Shown here: piece after piece, positions 1 to 9,774 of the stretch
How positions within the stretch are numbered: position 1 is the first letter of the stretch
Layout of the letters: each line of letters begins with the position of its first letter
Assembly (NCBI RefSeq): GCF_000373965.1
Contig: NZ_KB892834.1
Span: 1 to 64,000 of the forward strand
DNA: 64,000 nt
Source: Uliginosibacterium gangwonense DSM 18521
GTDB taxonomy: Bacteria; Pseudomonadota; Gammaproteobacteria; Burkholderiales; Rhodocyclaceae
Reading direction: 5' to 3'
The notes under the pieces: generated by a model
Told to the model about the DNA's origin: nothing
What the model saw: only the letters and a program-made list of their open reading frames with translations
The model's database searches: none
Position numbers and translations under genes: made by a program

Positions 1-1641
1 ATCCTCGAAAACCCGCTGCTGAACAAAAGCACCGCCTTCACACTCGAAGAGCGTGACGCGTTCCACCTGCATGGGCTGCTGCCGGACCACATTGAAAGCC
101 TGGAAGACCAGGTACAGCGCCGTCTGGAATGCGTGCGGGCCCTGCCGAGTGATCTGGACCGCTATGTCTTCCTGCGGGATCTGCAAGACACCTGCGAGAC
201 ACTCTACTTCGCACTGATCACCGAACATCTGGAAGAGCTGCTGCCAATCATCTACACCCCCACCGTGGGCGCAGGCTGCCAGCAGTTCAGCCACATCTAC
301 CGTCGTCCGCGTGGGCTGTTCCTGAGCCTGCCGAACAAGGATCGTCTGGATCAGATTCTGGCCAACCCGCGTTTTGACAACGTCGAGTGTATCGTCGTCA
401 CCGATGGTGAACGTATCCTCGGTCTGGGGGACCAAGGGGTGGGCGGTATGGGCATTCCCATCGGCAAGCTTGCGATCTACTCGGGCTGCGGCGGTATTGA
501 TCCGTCGACCACGCTGCCGATCACGCTGGATGTGGGCACCAACAACGAAGAACGTCTGGCTGACCCGCGCTACATTGGCTGGCGCCATGAACGCGTGCGT
601 GGTCAGGAATACGATGACTTCATCGAAGCCTTCGTGGCCGCCGTCCACAAACGCTGGCCGAAAGTGCTGCTGCAGTGGGAAGACTTCCACAAGAACAACG
701 CCAACCGTCTGTTGGACCGTTACCGCGACCGCCTGTGCACCTTCAATGACGACATCCAGGGCACCGCTTCGGTTGCGACCGGCACCTTGTTGTCCGCCAT
801 CCAGATCACGGGTGTAGCGCTGACCGAACAACGCATCGCCATCCTCGGCGGTGGTTCAGCCGGCATCGGCATTGCTGATCTGATCAAGCACGCCATGGTT
901 GAAGCTGGCCTGAGCGAAGAAGAAGCCCGCAAGCGCTTCTACATCGTTGGCCGTCATGGCCTGGTGACCGAACAGACCCCGAACCTGGAAGCCTTCCAGA
1001 AGGCCTACACCCAGGACAGCGCCCTGCTCAAGAGCTGGAAGCTCGACAGCGCCGACAAGGCCATGCTGCTCGACGTGGCCCGTAACGCCAAACCCACCGT
1101 ACTGGTTGGCGTTTCTGGTCAGGCCGACTCCTTCAGCGAAGAGATCATCCGCGAAATGGCCCGCCATGTCGCCCGCCCGATCGTCTTCCCGCTCTCCAAC
1201 CCCACCTCCTGCGTCGAAGCCCAACCGGCCAACATCGTGCGTTGGACCGAAGGACGCGCCATCATCGGCACTGGCAGCCCCTTTGCCTCCATCGACTACG
1301 AAGGCAAGACCCACCACTTCGCCCAGACCAACAACTCCTACATCTTCCCCGGAGTCGGTCTGGCTGCGCTGGCGGTCAAGGCCCGTCGCGTCACCGACGG
1401 CATGTTCCTCGCCGCAGCGCGCGCACTGGCGGCCATGTCACCCGCCAAGGACGACCCGCAAGGCAAGCTGCTGCCGCCCTTGAACGACATGCGCAAGGTC
1501 TCGGCCAACATCGCCGTGGCCGTGGCCAAGCAGGCCCGTGCTGAAGGGCTGACCGAGGCTTATACCGATGCACAGATCGACGAGCTGATCCAGGCCAAGG
1601 TCTGGGCTCCTACGTATCGGCCTTACAAGATTCGCCACTAA
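1..1641 (+). CDS. maeA: NAD-dependent malic enzyme, 5' end missing
   Basis: Oxidative decarboxylation of malate to pyruvate with NAD, in the cytoplasm. The reading frame is already open at base 1 (ILENPLLNKSTAF...) and that stretch aligns near residue 20 of E. coli MaeA from memory, so only about 20 residues are probably cut off; 546 are visible. Seen: the malic motifs YTPTVG and GDQGVGGMGIPIGKL, the metal/substrate motif FNDDIQGTA, and the Rossmann motif GGGSAGIGIADL. It is followed by a terminator and then by a DctB/DctD pair, so a C4-dicarboxylate theme links the neighbours. An in-frame ATG at 133 is internal, not the start. Confidence 0.95.
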   Translation: MLENPLLNKSTAFTLEERDAFHLHGLLPDHIESLEDQVQRRLECVRALPSDLDRYVFLRDLQDTCETLYFALITEHLEELLPIIYTPTVGAGCQQFSHIYRRPRGLFLSLPNKDRLDQILANPRFDNVECIVVTDGERILGLGDQGVGGMGIPIGKLAIYSGCGGIDPSTTLPITLDVGTNNEERLADPRYIGWRHERVRGQEYDDFIEAFVAAVHKRWPKVLLQWEDFHKNNANRLLDRYRDRLCTFNDDIQGTASVATGTLLSAIQITGVALTEQRIAILGGGSAGIGIADLIKHAMVEAGLSEEEARKRFYIVGRHGLVTEQTPNLEAFQKAYTQDSALLKSWKLDSADKAMLLDVARNAKPTVLVGVSGQADSFSEEIIREMARHVARPIVFPLSNPTSCVEAQPANIVRWTEGRAIIGTGSPFASIDYEGKTHHFAQTNNSYIFPGVGLAALAVKARRVTDGMFLAAARALAAMSPAKDDPQGKLLPPLNDMRKVSANIAVAVAKQARAEGLTEAYTDAQIDELIQAKVWAPTYRPYKIRH

Positions 1642-1718
1642 CAGTGGAACGCCACGATGCGGATGCAGACCTTCCAAGGATTCTGCCCCGCATACGGGCA
1701 ACAGCAGGCATCCCATCG

Positions 1719-1754
1719 AACGATCCACCCTCCAAGGTGGGTCGTTTGTTTTTA
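1719..1754 (+). terminator. Rho-independent terminator after maeA
   Basis: An 11-bp stem (AACGATCCACC with GGTGGGTCGTT, one G-U pair) closes a 6-base loop and is followed by TGTTTTTA. It lies 78 bases after the maeA stop and 82 before the kinase start, so maeA and dctB are probably separate transcripts. Confidence 0.8.
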
Positions 1755-1835
1755 TGTGGCCGCGCAAAAAACTGCGCCTGAACGGGTTCTGATACTATCG
1801 CCGGAAAGGTAATCCTCCCACCTAAAAATCCGTTC

Positions 1836-3746
1836 ATGGAACAAAGCCGTGAGCGGTTTCGATCTATCCATCTGCCCATGCGTATCGTCATCCCTCCCCT
1901 GCTGGTTCGTGCGGTGAACCTGCTGCTCTTCAGTGCCGTGGCGCTGGGGGCAGGCTATGGGGCGTATCGCTGGAGCGAGGCGCGGGAGTACACGGCTCTG
2001 CAGCAGATGGGCAAACACAGGCTTGATCTGTATGCCGCAAGCCTGGATCGGGAGATTGAGAAATACGCCTATTTCCCCAACACCCTGGGCCTGGAATCCA
2101 GCGTGTTGGAGATGCTGCGTCACCCTGGCGACAAACCTCTGGTGGGAGAGGTCAATCGCTATCTGGAGCAGCTCAATTCCCGTGCCGGAACGCTTTCGAT
2201 CTATGTGCTGGACCGCAGTGGCAAGGTGCTGGCCACCAGCAACTGGCAACGCCCGGACAGCTTCATGGGCGAAGACCTCTCTTATCGCCCCTACTATCAT
2301 GACGCCATCAATGAAGGAAACGGACGCTTCTTTGGCGTAGGCACCACGGTAGGGGAGCCGGGTTACTACCTGTCTTCAGCGCTGGGGCGCCCTTCGGACA
2401 TCCAGGGGGTGGCCGTCGTCAAGGTCGGGCTGGACCTGCTGGAGCATTCCTGGTCGTCTGCCGAAGCGCCGGTACTGGTTGAGGATGAGAATGGCGTTGT
2501 CATTCTCTCCTCCATCCCAGACTGGAAGTTCCGCGCCATGCGCCCGCTTGATGCGGCGACCCGGCTTGAATTCGACAACAGCTTCAAATACAACCGGCGC
2601 ACGCTCACCCCTTTTCCTGGTCGTGCCTTACGCGATCTGGATAGTGACTCGCGCCTGATGCGGCTTGCCGAAGCCCCCAGTTCGGCCAACAGCGCCAAGC
2701 CCACGGAAGCTGGCACATTCCTGTCGCAAAGCCGCATTTTGCCGGGCACGGCTTGGCGGCTGACAGTGTTCTCGCATGCCGAACAGGTTGAGCAGATCGC
2801 CCGTATTCAAGGTGCATTGGCCACTACCGGAGCGGCTCTGGTGCTGATTTGCCTAGCGATGGCCAACGAACGCCGCCGCCGCACGCGTGACCGCCTTGCC
2901 GCACGCGAGGCCCTGCAACGCGCCAATGATGAACTTGAGCGCAAAGTCACCGAGCGTACCGTGGATTTATCCACCGCCAATGAACGTCTGCAGCAAGAGG
3001 TGGAAGAGCGCACCCGTGCCGAACGAACGCTACGCAACGCGCAGGACGAACTGGTGCAGGCCAGCAAACTTGCGGTGATCGGGCAGCTTTCCACCGGCAT
3101 CGCACATGAACTGAATCAGCCCCTGGCAGCGCTTTCCACCCTGTCGCACAATGCCATCCGCTTGCAAAAGCGGGGCGATCATTCAATGGTGGAATCCAAC
3201 CTGGAACGCATCTGCCAGATGGTTGACCACATGGGGCGGCTGACCAGCCACCTGAAAACATTTGCCCGCAAAACGACCGGGGCGCCACGCGCGGTGGAAG
3301 TATCCCAGGCCATCGACAATGCCATTTATGTGCAGGAGCAACGCATCCGCCGCCAGCACATCAGCATAGAGCGGGAAAGCATCCAGGCGGGATTGACCGC
3401 GTGGTGCGACCCGGTGCGGCTGGAGCAGGTTCTTATCAACCTGATTGGCAACGCAGTTGACGCGCTGGAAGGGCTTCCTCAACCCCGTCTGCATATCCAG
3501 GCCGACCAGCATGGCGCATTCGCCCGCATCCAGATCCAGGACAACGGCCCAGGGCTGGATGAGGACACCTTGCGCCACATGTTCGAGCCGTTCTATACCA
3601 CCAAGGCGCCGGGCATTGGCCTGGGCCTGGGCCTGTCGATCTCGGCAGGTATCGTCCGTGACTTTGGCGGCACCCTGACAGGCAGCAATGACCCCGAAGG
3701 CGGCGCACTATTCACGCTGGATATTCCGGCCCAAGAGAAAGACTGA
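1836..3746 (+). CDS. dctB: C4-dicarboxylate sensor histidine kinase, DctB type
   Basis: Membrane sensor kinase of the DctB/DctS family, which detects C4-dicarboxylates in the periplasm and phosphorylates DctD. Architecture of the 636 residues: TM helix about 19-41, a periplasmic PDC/Cache-like region about 45-320, TM helix about 325-343, a coiled coil about 350-412, then HisKA with the phospho-accepting H424 in GIAHELNQPLAAL, and a HATPase domain with N box NLIGNAVDAL and G boxes DNGPGLD and GIGLGLGLSI. Three bases separate it from the response regulator, so the two are co-transcribed. An alternative start is 1878; neither has a strong ribosome site. The inducer is inferred from family. Confidence 0.88.
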   Translation: MEQSRERFRSIHLPMRIVIPPLLVRAVNLLLFSAVALGAGYGAYRWSEAREYTALQQMGKHRLDLYAASLDREIEKYAYFPNTLGLESSVLEMLRHPGDKPLVGEVNRYLEQLNSRAGTLSIYVLDRSGKVLATSNWQRPDSFMGEDLSYRPYYHDAINEGNGRFFGVGTTVGEPGYYLSSALGRPSDIQGVAVVKVGLDLLEHSWSSAEAPVLVEDENGVVILSSIPDWKFRAMRPLDAATRLEFDNSFKYNRRTLTPFPGRALRDLDSDSRLMRLAEAPSSANSAKPTEAGTFLSQSRILPGTAWRLTVFSHAEQVEQIARIQGALATTGAALVLICLAMANERRRRTRDRLAAREALQRANDELERKVTERTVDLSTANERLQQEVEERTRAERTLRNAQDELVQASKLAVIGQLSTGIAHELNQPLAALSTLSHNAIRLQKRGDHSMVESNLERICQMVDHMGRLTSHLKTFARKTTGAPRAVEVSQAIDNAIYVQEQRIRRQHISIERESIQAGLTAWCDPVRLEQVLINLIGNAVDALEGLPQPRLHIQADQHGAFARIQIQDNGPGLDEDTLRHMFEPFYTTKAPGIGLGLGLSISAGIVRDFGGTLTGSNDPEGGALFTLDIPAQEKD

Positions 3747-3749
3747 ATC

Positions 3750-5093
3750 ATGACCATGCTGAAACTCCACGCCCTGTTGATCGAAGATGACCCACATGTG
3801 CTGTATGGTTGCGAGCAGGCACTCTACATTGATGAAATCGCCTCGGTGGGCGTAGACTCGGCAGAAAAAGCCCTGCGCCTGCTGACCCCGGACTACCCAG
3901 GTGTCATCATCAGCGATATTCGTCTACCCGGCATGGATGGGATGGCCCTGCTACGCGAAGTGCATGAACGCGACCCTGATTTGCCCGTGATCCTCATCAC
4001 CGGGCACGGAGACGTGGCGCTTGCCGTACAGGCCATGAAGGATGGGGCACATGACTTCATCGAAAAGCCCTTCACCCCCGAGGTACTCGTCGACATCACC
4101 CGACGGGCACTGGAAAAACGCGCCTTGGTGCTGGAAGTACGCCGCCTGCGCCAACAATTACAGGATCGGGACTTTATCGATCACCGCATCGTTGGCCGAA
4201 CCCCGGCGATTGAACGGGTGCGGCGGCTGGTGCGCGAACTCGCCCCCACCCATGCCAGCGTACTGATCGAAGGTGAGACCGGCACGGGCAAGGAACTCAT
4301 CGCCCAGGCGCTGCATGAAGCCAGTGACCGGCGCAAGGGCCATTTTGTGGCCGTCAATTGCGGTGGCCTGCCCGAGAGCCTGTTTGAATCCGAGATGTTC
4401 GGCCACGAAGCGGGAGCCTTCACCGGAGCTGCCAAGCGGCGCATCGGCAAGATTGAGCACGCCAATGGCGGCACACTGTTCCTCGATGAAATCGAGAGCA
4501 TGCCAACGGTCTTGCAGATCAAATTACTGCGTGTTTTGCAGGAGAAAACGCTCGAACGCCTGGGCTCCAACGCCGCCGTACCGGTGGACTGCCGCATCGT
4601 GGCCGCCACCAAGGAAGACTTGCGGGCGCTGGCAGACGCCGGGAAATTCCGTGCCGATCTGTATTACCGCCTGAATGTCGCCAGAATCCCCCTGCCGCCG
4701 CTACGCGAACGACGGGAGGATATCCCCTTGTTGTTCGAGCATTTTCTGCTCCAGGCCAGCGCCAGCTATGGTCGCCCCACCCCGCAGATCACCCCGGCCC
4801 GCATGCGCCAACTCATGAGCCACGCCTGGCCGGGCAATGTGCGTGAGCTGCGGAATGTGGCGGAACTCTGCGTGCTGGGAATTGAGACCGATGCCCCGCC
4901 GTTTGGCGATCATCGCACCCCAGACGGGCTTTCGCTGCCCGAGACCATGGACGTGTTTGAGCGCTCCCTGATCCGGGAGTCGCTACGCAAGCATGACGGC
5001 AATCTGGTGTTGGCTGCCCAGGCCCTGCAAATCCCCAAGACCACCCTGCGCGACAAAATCCGCAAGCTGGGGCTGGCGGGCGAAGTGCACTAG
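3750..5093 (+). CDS. dctD: sigma54-dependent response regulator, DctD type
   Basis: NtrC-family activator, 447 residues. Receiver domain about 5-120 with acidic pocket E12/D13/D14 and phospho-acceptor D56 in ISDIRLPGMDG. AAA+ domain about 150-380 with Walker A GETGTGKE and the sigma54-contacting loop GAFTGA. C-terminal Fis-type helix-turn-helix (GNLVLAAQALQIPKTTLRDKI). Partner of the upstream kinase; the likely targets are C4-dicarboxylate uptake genes, but no dctA or dctPQM lies in this window, so the regulated transporter must be elsewhere. Confidence 0.88.
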   Translation: MTMLKLHALLIEDDPHVLYGCEQALYIDEIASVGVDSAEKALRLLTPDYPGVIISDIRLPGMDGMALLREVHERDPDLPVILITGHGDVALAVQAMKDGAHDFIEKPFTPEVLVDITRRALEKRALVLEVRRLRQQLQDRDFIDHRIVGRTPAIERVRRLVRELAPTHASVLIEGETGTGKELIAQALHEASDRRKGHFVAVNCGGLPESLFESEMFGHEAGAFTGAAKRRIGKIEHANGGTLFLDEIESMPTVLQIKLLRVLQEKTLERLGSNAAVPVDCRIVAATKEDLRALADAGKFRADLYYRLNVARIPLPPLRERREDIPLLFEHFLLQASASYGRPTPQITPARMRQLMSHAWPGNVRELRNVAELCVLGIETDAPPFGDHRTPDGLSLPETMDVFERSLIRESLRKHDGNLVLAAQALQIPKTTLRDKIRKLGLAGEVH

Positions 5094-5117
5094 GCGCCCC
5101 ACCCGCCAAGTGTATGC

Positions 5118-6698
5118 CTATGGCAAGCCGTTGATGGCGCTATCCTTGGGCCACACGATCCGGTAATCCACGCTGAAATTCTGCTTGGCGCCGGCGGCGA
5201 TGCTTTGTTCCCAGGCCACCACACCGGGTTTATCGTCCCAGTTTTCGCGGCTCGGCTTGGGCTGGAATTTGGCTTCCACCTTGATCTGCTCATTGGTGCT
5301 TTGCGGCGAGGGTTCGAGTAAGAGCAGGTTGATGGCCTGACGATGGCGATTTTCCACCGTATAGGTATCGGCAATCTGGCGTTCGCTCCGCTGGGTGATC
5401 AAGCCACTCTCGGCGCTGTTCTCGCGCACATGGGCCACGCTGACACGCACCAGATCGTCCCGCCCGAAGGGCAGTTGCAGATGCTCACCCGTTTGCGGGT
5501 TCCAGTAGGTGGCGCCCACATGGCTGCCATCGCGCAACAACTGGATATTGCCCGCCAGCCATACACCTTCAGGCTGACTGGTTTCCGCTACCAGATAGGC
5601 AGTGGTGTCCTGACGCGGTACCACCTGCACACTCAACTTGACCGGTAGTGTCTGGCGCCCCAAAGACACGGTGAGTTTGCGGCCATCGGCAGGCAGACTG
5701 ACTTGGCCTGGCACTTCGAACTCGGTGGCAAAAGCGCTCTGCACCTCCCTCACATCAAACAGGGGCTCTTCTACTCTGTTCGCCCGCTCTGCCAGCATGG
5801 CCTTCGCGGGAGCCGGGGCAGCGGCCATGGCCAAAGGCATGGGGCGGGAGGGCATCAGGATGGATAGGCGCCAGGGGCGCACTTCGCTGCCTTGCGGAGA
5901 TTGACGGGGTTGGCCAGTAGAGAGTCGCAGGCTGACCTTGCTCCAGTCTTCCCCACTGCTCTGGGCAATCACCGCCTGCCGTTCCAGTTCCACCTTGGCG
6001 CCGGTCGAATCCAGCGCTGCACGGTAGGTGGGGCGCCAGCCGGGGCCGTTGACGAGGTAACTCACATGCACGTCCCCTGCCCGATCTGCCGCCAGCCCAA
6101 TGCTGAGGCGACGACGGGTATCCTGCGCACCACTGCGCACCCGCTCCAGTTCCTGCTGCAGCGCCTGCTTCTGGCGCTCGATCTCGCGTTTCTGCACATC
6201 CACCCGCTGGATGCGGGCAAAGGAATCGTTACCCCCCCGGTGGATGGCCTCCAGTACCGCCGCCAGCCCCTTGGCATCCAGCGGTGCAGCCTTGGGGCCG
6301 GCCTCCTGTGTGCCCAGACCTTGCAGATACCCCGTGACGAGTTCAGAAGACTTGCGTTCCACGTCCAGCATACCGATCTGGTCGTCGAGTGCCCGGATCT
6401 TGGCCACGATCTCCGCCTCACGCCCCCCGGCAGCCTCTGTCCCGCTCACATCCTGCACGCTCAACTCGCCAATGCGAATCCCGTTGTCCGCTTCAACCCG
6501 GATGGTCTGCACATCAAAATTCGCAGGCAGCCCCCCGATCTCCAGGCGTGTGGCGCCGGCTGCCACGTGCGCAACACGCTCTACGGCCGCGCTCCCCGGA
6601 TACAACGTCACCCGTGCAATGCGCGAGGCTTCATCGGCATGTGCTGCCGCGCCCCCTGCCAAAAGCACGGTTACGATCAAGAATGTCTGAATCTTCAT
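5118..6698 (-). CDS. secreted DUF4139 domain protein
   Basis: Predicted exported protein of 526 residues with N-terminal DUF4140-like and C-terminal DUF4139-like regions (the mucoidy-inhibitor A-like family; biochemical role unknown). A signal peptide ends around ...GGAAAHA. A charged, Gln-rich coiled coil occupies about 100-215 and is followed by a beta-rich half containing VNGPGWRPTYRAAL, a conserved DUF4139 segment. The start at 6698 is chosen because AGGAGGGG sits 7 bases upstream and the signal peptide follows directly; the frame stays open further upstream to 6803. It converges on dctD with 24 bases between stops. Confidence 0.75.
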   Translation of the reverse strand: MKIQTFLIVTVLLAGGAAAHADEASRIARVTLYPGSAAVERVAHVAAGATRLEIGGLPANFDVQTIRVEADNGIRIGELSVQDVSGTEAAGGREAEIVAKIRALDDQIGMLDVERKSSELVTGYLQGLGTQEAGPKAAPLDAKGLAAVLEAIHRGGNDSFARIQRVDVQKREIERQKQALQQELERVRSGAQDTRRRLSIGLAADRAGDVHVSYLVNGPGWRPTYRAALDSTGAKVELERQAVIAQSSGEDWSKVSLRLSTGQPRQSPQGSEVRPWRLSILMPSRPMPLAMAAAPAPAKAMLAERANRVEEPLFDVREVQSAFATEFEVPGQVSLPADGRKLTVSLGRQTLPVKLSVQVVPRQDTTAYLVAETSQPEGVWLAGNIQLLRDGSHVGATYWNPQTGEHLQLPFGRDDLVRVSVAHVRENSAESGLITQRSERQIADTYTVENRHRQAINLLLLEPSPQSTNEQIKVEAKFQPKPSRENWDDKPGVVAWEQSIAAGAKQNFSVDYRIVWPKDSAINGLP

Positions 6699-6844
6699 GA
6701 GCTTGCCCCTCCTGTCTGATCCGCTCAAAATATTAGCAGCATGGGCACGGGCAGCATGGGCTGCCGATACCTTCGTCCACAATGAAACGAATGGCCTTGC
6801 CAAAAGGGGTTACGCCCTGTGAGACGCTGCCTCGAAACACCGCA

Positions 6845-7699
6845 TCAGGCAGCACCGCACACCTTGGCCAGCCGCGCGGCGTCTTCAACCAGCGGGTTAC
6901 CCTCGCCCTGGAAGCGTATGACCTGCTTATCCCGCGCGCGTTCCCAAGTATCCACCGGATAGGTCTTGGCCCAGGCGCACCAGAGTTTGCGATCCTGGTC
7001 ACTCATACTCAGGGCATAGCGCGTATGCATATACAGGCTGGCGCGCCCCAGGCGGCCTCGTGCTTCCTCACGGGGCTGGAAACGCCGGGTCATGAAGTCC
7101 GGCACACTCATGCATCGGCCATACACCGGCTCGGGCGTGCGCGTCCACACTCCATAGTTCATGTTGCTGCGATCCCCGTTGACCTCGCCCACCGAGGGCA
7201 TCAGGTTGTTCAGGTCCCCTTCCATCATGTCAAACAGGGTATCGTGGCCGCTGCAATTCTTGCGCCCCCCGTTTTGCCAGCACTGGCGCTGGGAGCCAAA
7301 ATGCTCGGCTGGCACCACGTGTTCCCATTCCAGGCGCGATGCACGCTGGGCATTCTTGCGGGGAACATAGCCGCAGGATTTCAGATTCACGCTCTTGCCG
7401 GAATACTTGCAGCCACAGTAGATGTCTTCTTCCAGCCCTTTATAGACCAGGGGCAAAACCTGTTTGGCGGTATCGAAATCACGATGCCCCACCTCTTTCT
7501 TGCCTTTTACCAGAGGCTCAGTCTTGACGGAGCCCTGCTGCTTTTGAGCCGTGGCACGCTCCATCTCCTTTGCCAGCTTTTTGGCCGCCTGCTCAAGCTG
7601 CCGGGCAAGCTTCTTATCCTCCTTGTTACACCCCACCAAAGTCAGCGCCAACATCAGACAAGCCACCAGGGACACACCGCGCATCTCAGACACTTTCAT
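6845..7699 (-). CDS. endA: endonuclease I family nuclease, lipoprotein
   Basis: Secreted or periplasmic DNase of the EndA/Dns family. The 284-residue protein has a lipoprotein signal (LALTLVGC, lipid cysteine C24), a Lys/Gln-rich spacer about 25-70, then the endonuclease I domain: Cys-rich YCGCKYSGKSVNLKSCGY, the catalytic beta-beta-alpha-metal motif EWEHVVPAEHFG with H127 and H133, and the later DLNNLMPSVGEVNGDRSN region that coordinates metal. Longer than E. coli EndA (about 235 residues) because of the spacer. Outer-membrane or periplasmic anchoring is inferred from the lipobox. Divergent from the cytochrome b561 gene. Confidence 0.9.
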   Translation of the reverse strand: MKVSEMRGVSLVACLMLALTLVGCNKEDKKLARQLEQAAKKLAKEMERATAQKQQGSVKTEPLVKGKKEVGHRDFDTAKQVLPLVYKGLEEDIYCGCKYSGKSVNLKSCGYVPRKNAQRASRLEWEHVVPAEHFGSQRQCWQNGGRKNCSGHDTLFDMMEGDLNNLMPSVGEVNGDRSNMNYGVWTRTPEPVYGRCMSVPDFMTRRFQPREEARGRLGRASLYMHTRYALSMSDQDRKLWCAWAKTYPVDTWERARDKQVIRFQGEGNPLVEDAARLAKVCGAA

Positions 7700-7870
7700 T
7701 GAAACAGGTTGGCAACGCTACCTGCAGCGCGCACTTGCAAGCAAGTGCGACAGATAAACGTGCAAATAGATTCTTGCGCATTCAGCAACAATCATTTGCA
7801 CAGAACCAGATTTATCCTTTCTTCGGCCCTCTATAAAGTTCATACCGTCCCCACTCGGAATACAGGCATC

Positions 7871-8425
7871 ATGACGAATCCTTCCTCCCCCAGCACTTAT
7901 ACCGGCCCCGCACGCAGCCTGCATTGGCTGGTGGGCCTGGGGATGCTCGCCACGTTCGGAGTGGGCATCTACATGTCTGATCTGCCCTTCTCACCCACCA
8001 AGCTGCAGATTTATTCCTGGCACAAGTGGGCGGGCGTCACCCTGTTCCTCCTCTCGGTCATCCGTCTGGCCTGGCGCCTGACCCATCAGGCTCCGGGCGC
8101 CGTGGCCGGAATACCCGCCTGGCAACATACTGCCGCCGAGTGGATGCATCGCATTCTGTACGTGCTCATGTTCGCCATCCCCTTGAGTGGCTGGCTGATG
8201 AGTTCGGCCAAAGGCTTCCAGACCGTGTATTTCGGCCTGCTGCCCCTGCCTGATCTAGTCGCCAAGAGCAAGGATTTGGGCGACATCCTGGGAAAAGTCC
8301 ACGGCAGCCTGAACCTGCTGATGGTCACCCTGGTCGCCCTGCACGCCGCCGCAGCGATCAAGCATCACCTGATCGACCGTGACGAAGTGCTGGTCCGCAT
8401 GCTGCCGTTTTTGAAAACCCGTTGA
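7871..8425 (+). CDS. cybB: cytochrome b561
   Basis: Four-helix membrane di-heme cytochrome b561 of about 184 residues, which passes electrons from quinol or other donors. Conserved heme-ligand histidines occur in RSLHWLVGLG, YSWHKWAGV, WMHRILYVLMFAIPLSGW and GKVHGSLNLLMVTLVALH. The ATG at 7871 gives the family's usual length; the frame is open upstream to 7709 but that stretch has no family features. It is followed 22 bases later by two YceI genes, the same pairing as E. coli yceJ-yceI. Confidence 0.88.
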   Translation: MTNPSSPSTYTGPARSLHWLVGLGMLATFGVGIYMSDLPFSPTKLQIYSWHKWAGVTLFLLSVIRLAWRLTHQAPGAVAGIPAWQHTAAEWMHRILYVLMFAIPLSGWLMSSAKGFQTVYFGLLPLPDLVAKSKDLGDILGKVHGSLNLLMVTLVALHAAAAIKHHLIDRDEVLVRMLPFLKTR

Positions 8426-8447
8426 TTTCCCTCCCCCGAGCATAAAC

Positions 8448-9008
8448 ATGAAAAAACTGATCGCATTTGCCGCATTGGCCGTACTCGGCGCGGGTTCGGC
8501 CCAGGCCGTGGAGTACAACCAGGTTCTGAACGACAAGAGTGCCCTGGCCTTCACCTACAAGCAGATGAATGTGCCCATGGAAGGCAGTTTCAAGCGCTTT
8601 CGTGGTCAATTGAGTTTTGACCCGGCCAAGCCCGCTACAGCCACGGCGCAATTCCAGATTGAAGTCGCCAGCATTGATACCGGCTCTGCCGAGGGCAATG
8701 ACGAAGTGGGCGGCAAGCTGTGGTTCAACAGCAAGGCCTTCCCGACCGCGCAATTCGTTTCCACCGCCATCAAACCGCTGGGCAACAACCGTTTTGAAGT
8801 CAGCGGCAAGATGACCATCAAGGGCAAGACGCTGGACGTGAGCACCCCGGCAAGCTTCCGCCAGGATGGCGCGAATGCAGTGTTTGAAGGCGGCTTCGTC
8901 CTCAAGCGCGCCGACTATGCCATTGGCGAAGGCGTATGGGCCGACTTCGGTACCGTTGCCAATGAAGTGCAGATCAAATTCCGCCTGACCGCCGCTCCCA
9001 AAAAATAA
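8448..9008 (+). CDS. YceI family periplasmic protein, copy 1
   Basis: Exported YceI-family lipocalin-like protein, 186 residues, likely binding a polyisoprenoid or quinone-like molecule in the periplasm. The signal peptide ends after GAGSAQA. Family features visible: alternating beta strands, EVASIDTGSAEGND, and the strand pair LWFNSKAFPTAQFVS. It lies in an operon with cytochrome b561 and a second YceI gene 39 bases downstream. The two copies are only weakly similar, so they are old duplicates or separate lineages rather than a recent copy. Confidence 0.85.
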   Translation: MKKLIAFAALAVLGAGSAQAVEYNQVLNDKSALAFTYKQMNVPMEGSFKRFRGQLSFDPAKPATATAQFQIEVASIDTGSAEGNDEVGGKLWFNSKAFPTAQFVSTAIKPLGNNRFEVSGKMTIKGKTLDVSTPASFRQDGANAVFEGGFVLKRADYAIGEGVWADFGTVANEVQIKFRLTAAPKK

Positions 9009-9047
9009 ACCTCCAACCCCAACAGCCAACCTGACAGGAACACACCC

Positions 9048-9614
9048 ATGAAGAAAACCGTGATCGCCCTCGCACTCTCTACTGCGGCCATGACTGCCTT
9101 TGCCGCGCCCGAGACCTACTCCATCGACCCGACGCACACTGCACCGCGCTTTGAATACACCCACATGGGTTATTCCACCCAAGTACATCGCTTCGACAAT
9201 ACCAGCGGCAAGGTGGTAATTGACCGCGAGACCAAGACCGGCTCAGTGGATGTGAGCATTGATGTCAAATCGGTCAACACCGGTTTCGCAGTATTCAACG
9301 GACATTTGCAGGGTGAAGACTTCTTTGATGCAGCCCAGTTCCCGGCAATCACGTTCAAATCAACCCAGGTGAAATTTGAAGGCGACACCCCCAAGGCCGT
9401 CGACGGCATACTCACAATCAAGGGTGTATCCAAACCAGTCACCCTTGCGCTCACTTCCTTCCATGCAGCCCCGAATGGCATGCTCAAAAAGGATGAGATT
9501 GGCGCCAACGCGGTGGCAAAAATCAAGCGCTCTGAATTCAATATGGGTAAATACGTGCCTTACGTTTCGGATGATGTCACCCTGTCGATCAGCGTGGAAG
9601 CCATCAAGGACTGA
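9048..9614 (+). CDS. YceI family periplasmic protein, copy 2
   Basis: Second YceI-type exported protein (188 residues; signal peptide ends near MTAFAAPET). Compared with copy 1 it matches the family pattern more closely: TYSIDPTHTAPRFEYTHMG, VDVSIDVKSVNTG, GHLQGEDFFDAAQFPAITF and DGILTIKGVSKPVTL. The mature protein is predicted to be a beta barrel that holds an isoprenoid-like ligand. It ends the cybB-yceI-yceI unit, 14 bases ahead of a strong terminator. Confidence 0.9.
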   Translation: MKKTVIALALSTAAMTAFAAPETYSIDPTHTAPRFEYTHMGYSTQVHRFDNTSGKVVIDRETKTGSVDVSIDVKSVNTGFAVFNGHLQGEDFFDAAQFPAITFKSTQVKFEGDTPKAVDGILTIKGVSKPVTLALTSFHAAPNGMLKKDEIGANAVAKIKRSEFNMGKYVPYVSDDVTLSISVEAIKD

Positions 9615-9628
9615 TCTGCGCCATTCAG

Positions 9629-9659
9629 AATAGGCCCACGATTGTGGGCCTATTTATTT
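9629..9659 (+). terminator. Rho-independent terminator after yceI
   Basis: Perfect 11-bp stem (AATAGGCCCAC with GTGGGCCTATT) around a 4-base loop GATT, followed by TATTT. It closes the cytochrome b561-YceI-YceI operon. Confidence 0.85.
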
Positions 9660-9774
9660 GGTGCGGACCGGAAACACCACCTCTCAAGAACCGTACTGGC
9701 TAGGTACGCCGACGCAGACAGTACAGGTGGTATAGCAAGGCGGCGCAACAACGCCAGATGCATTTTGTGGCTTC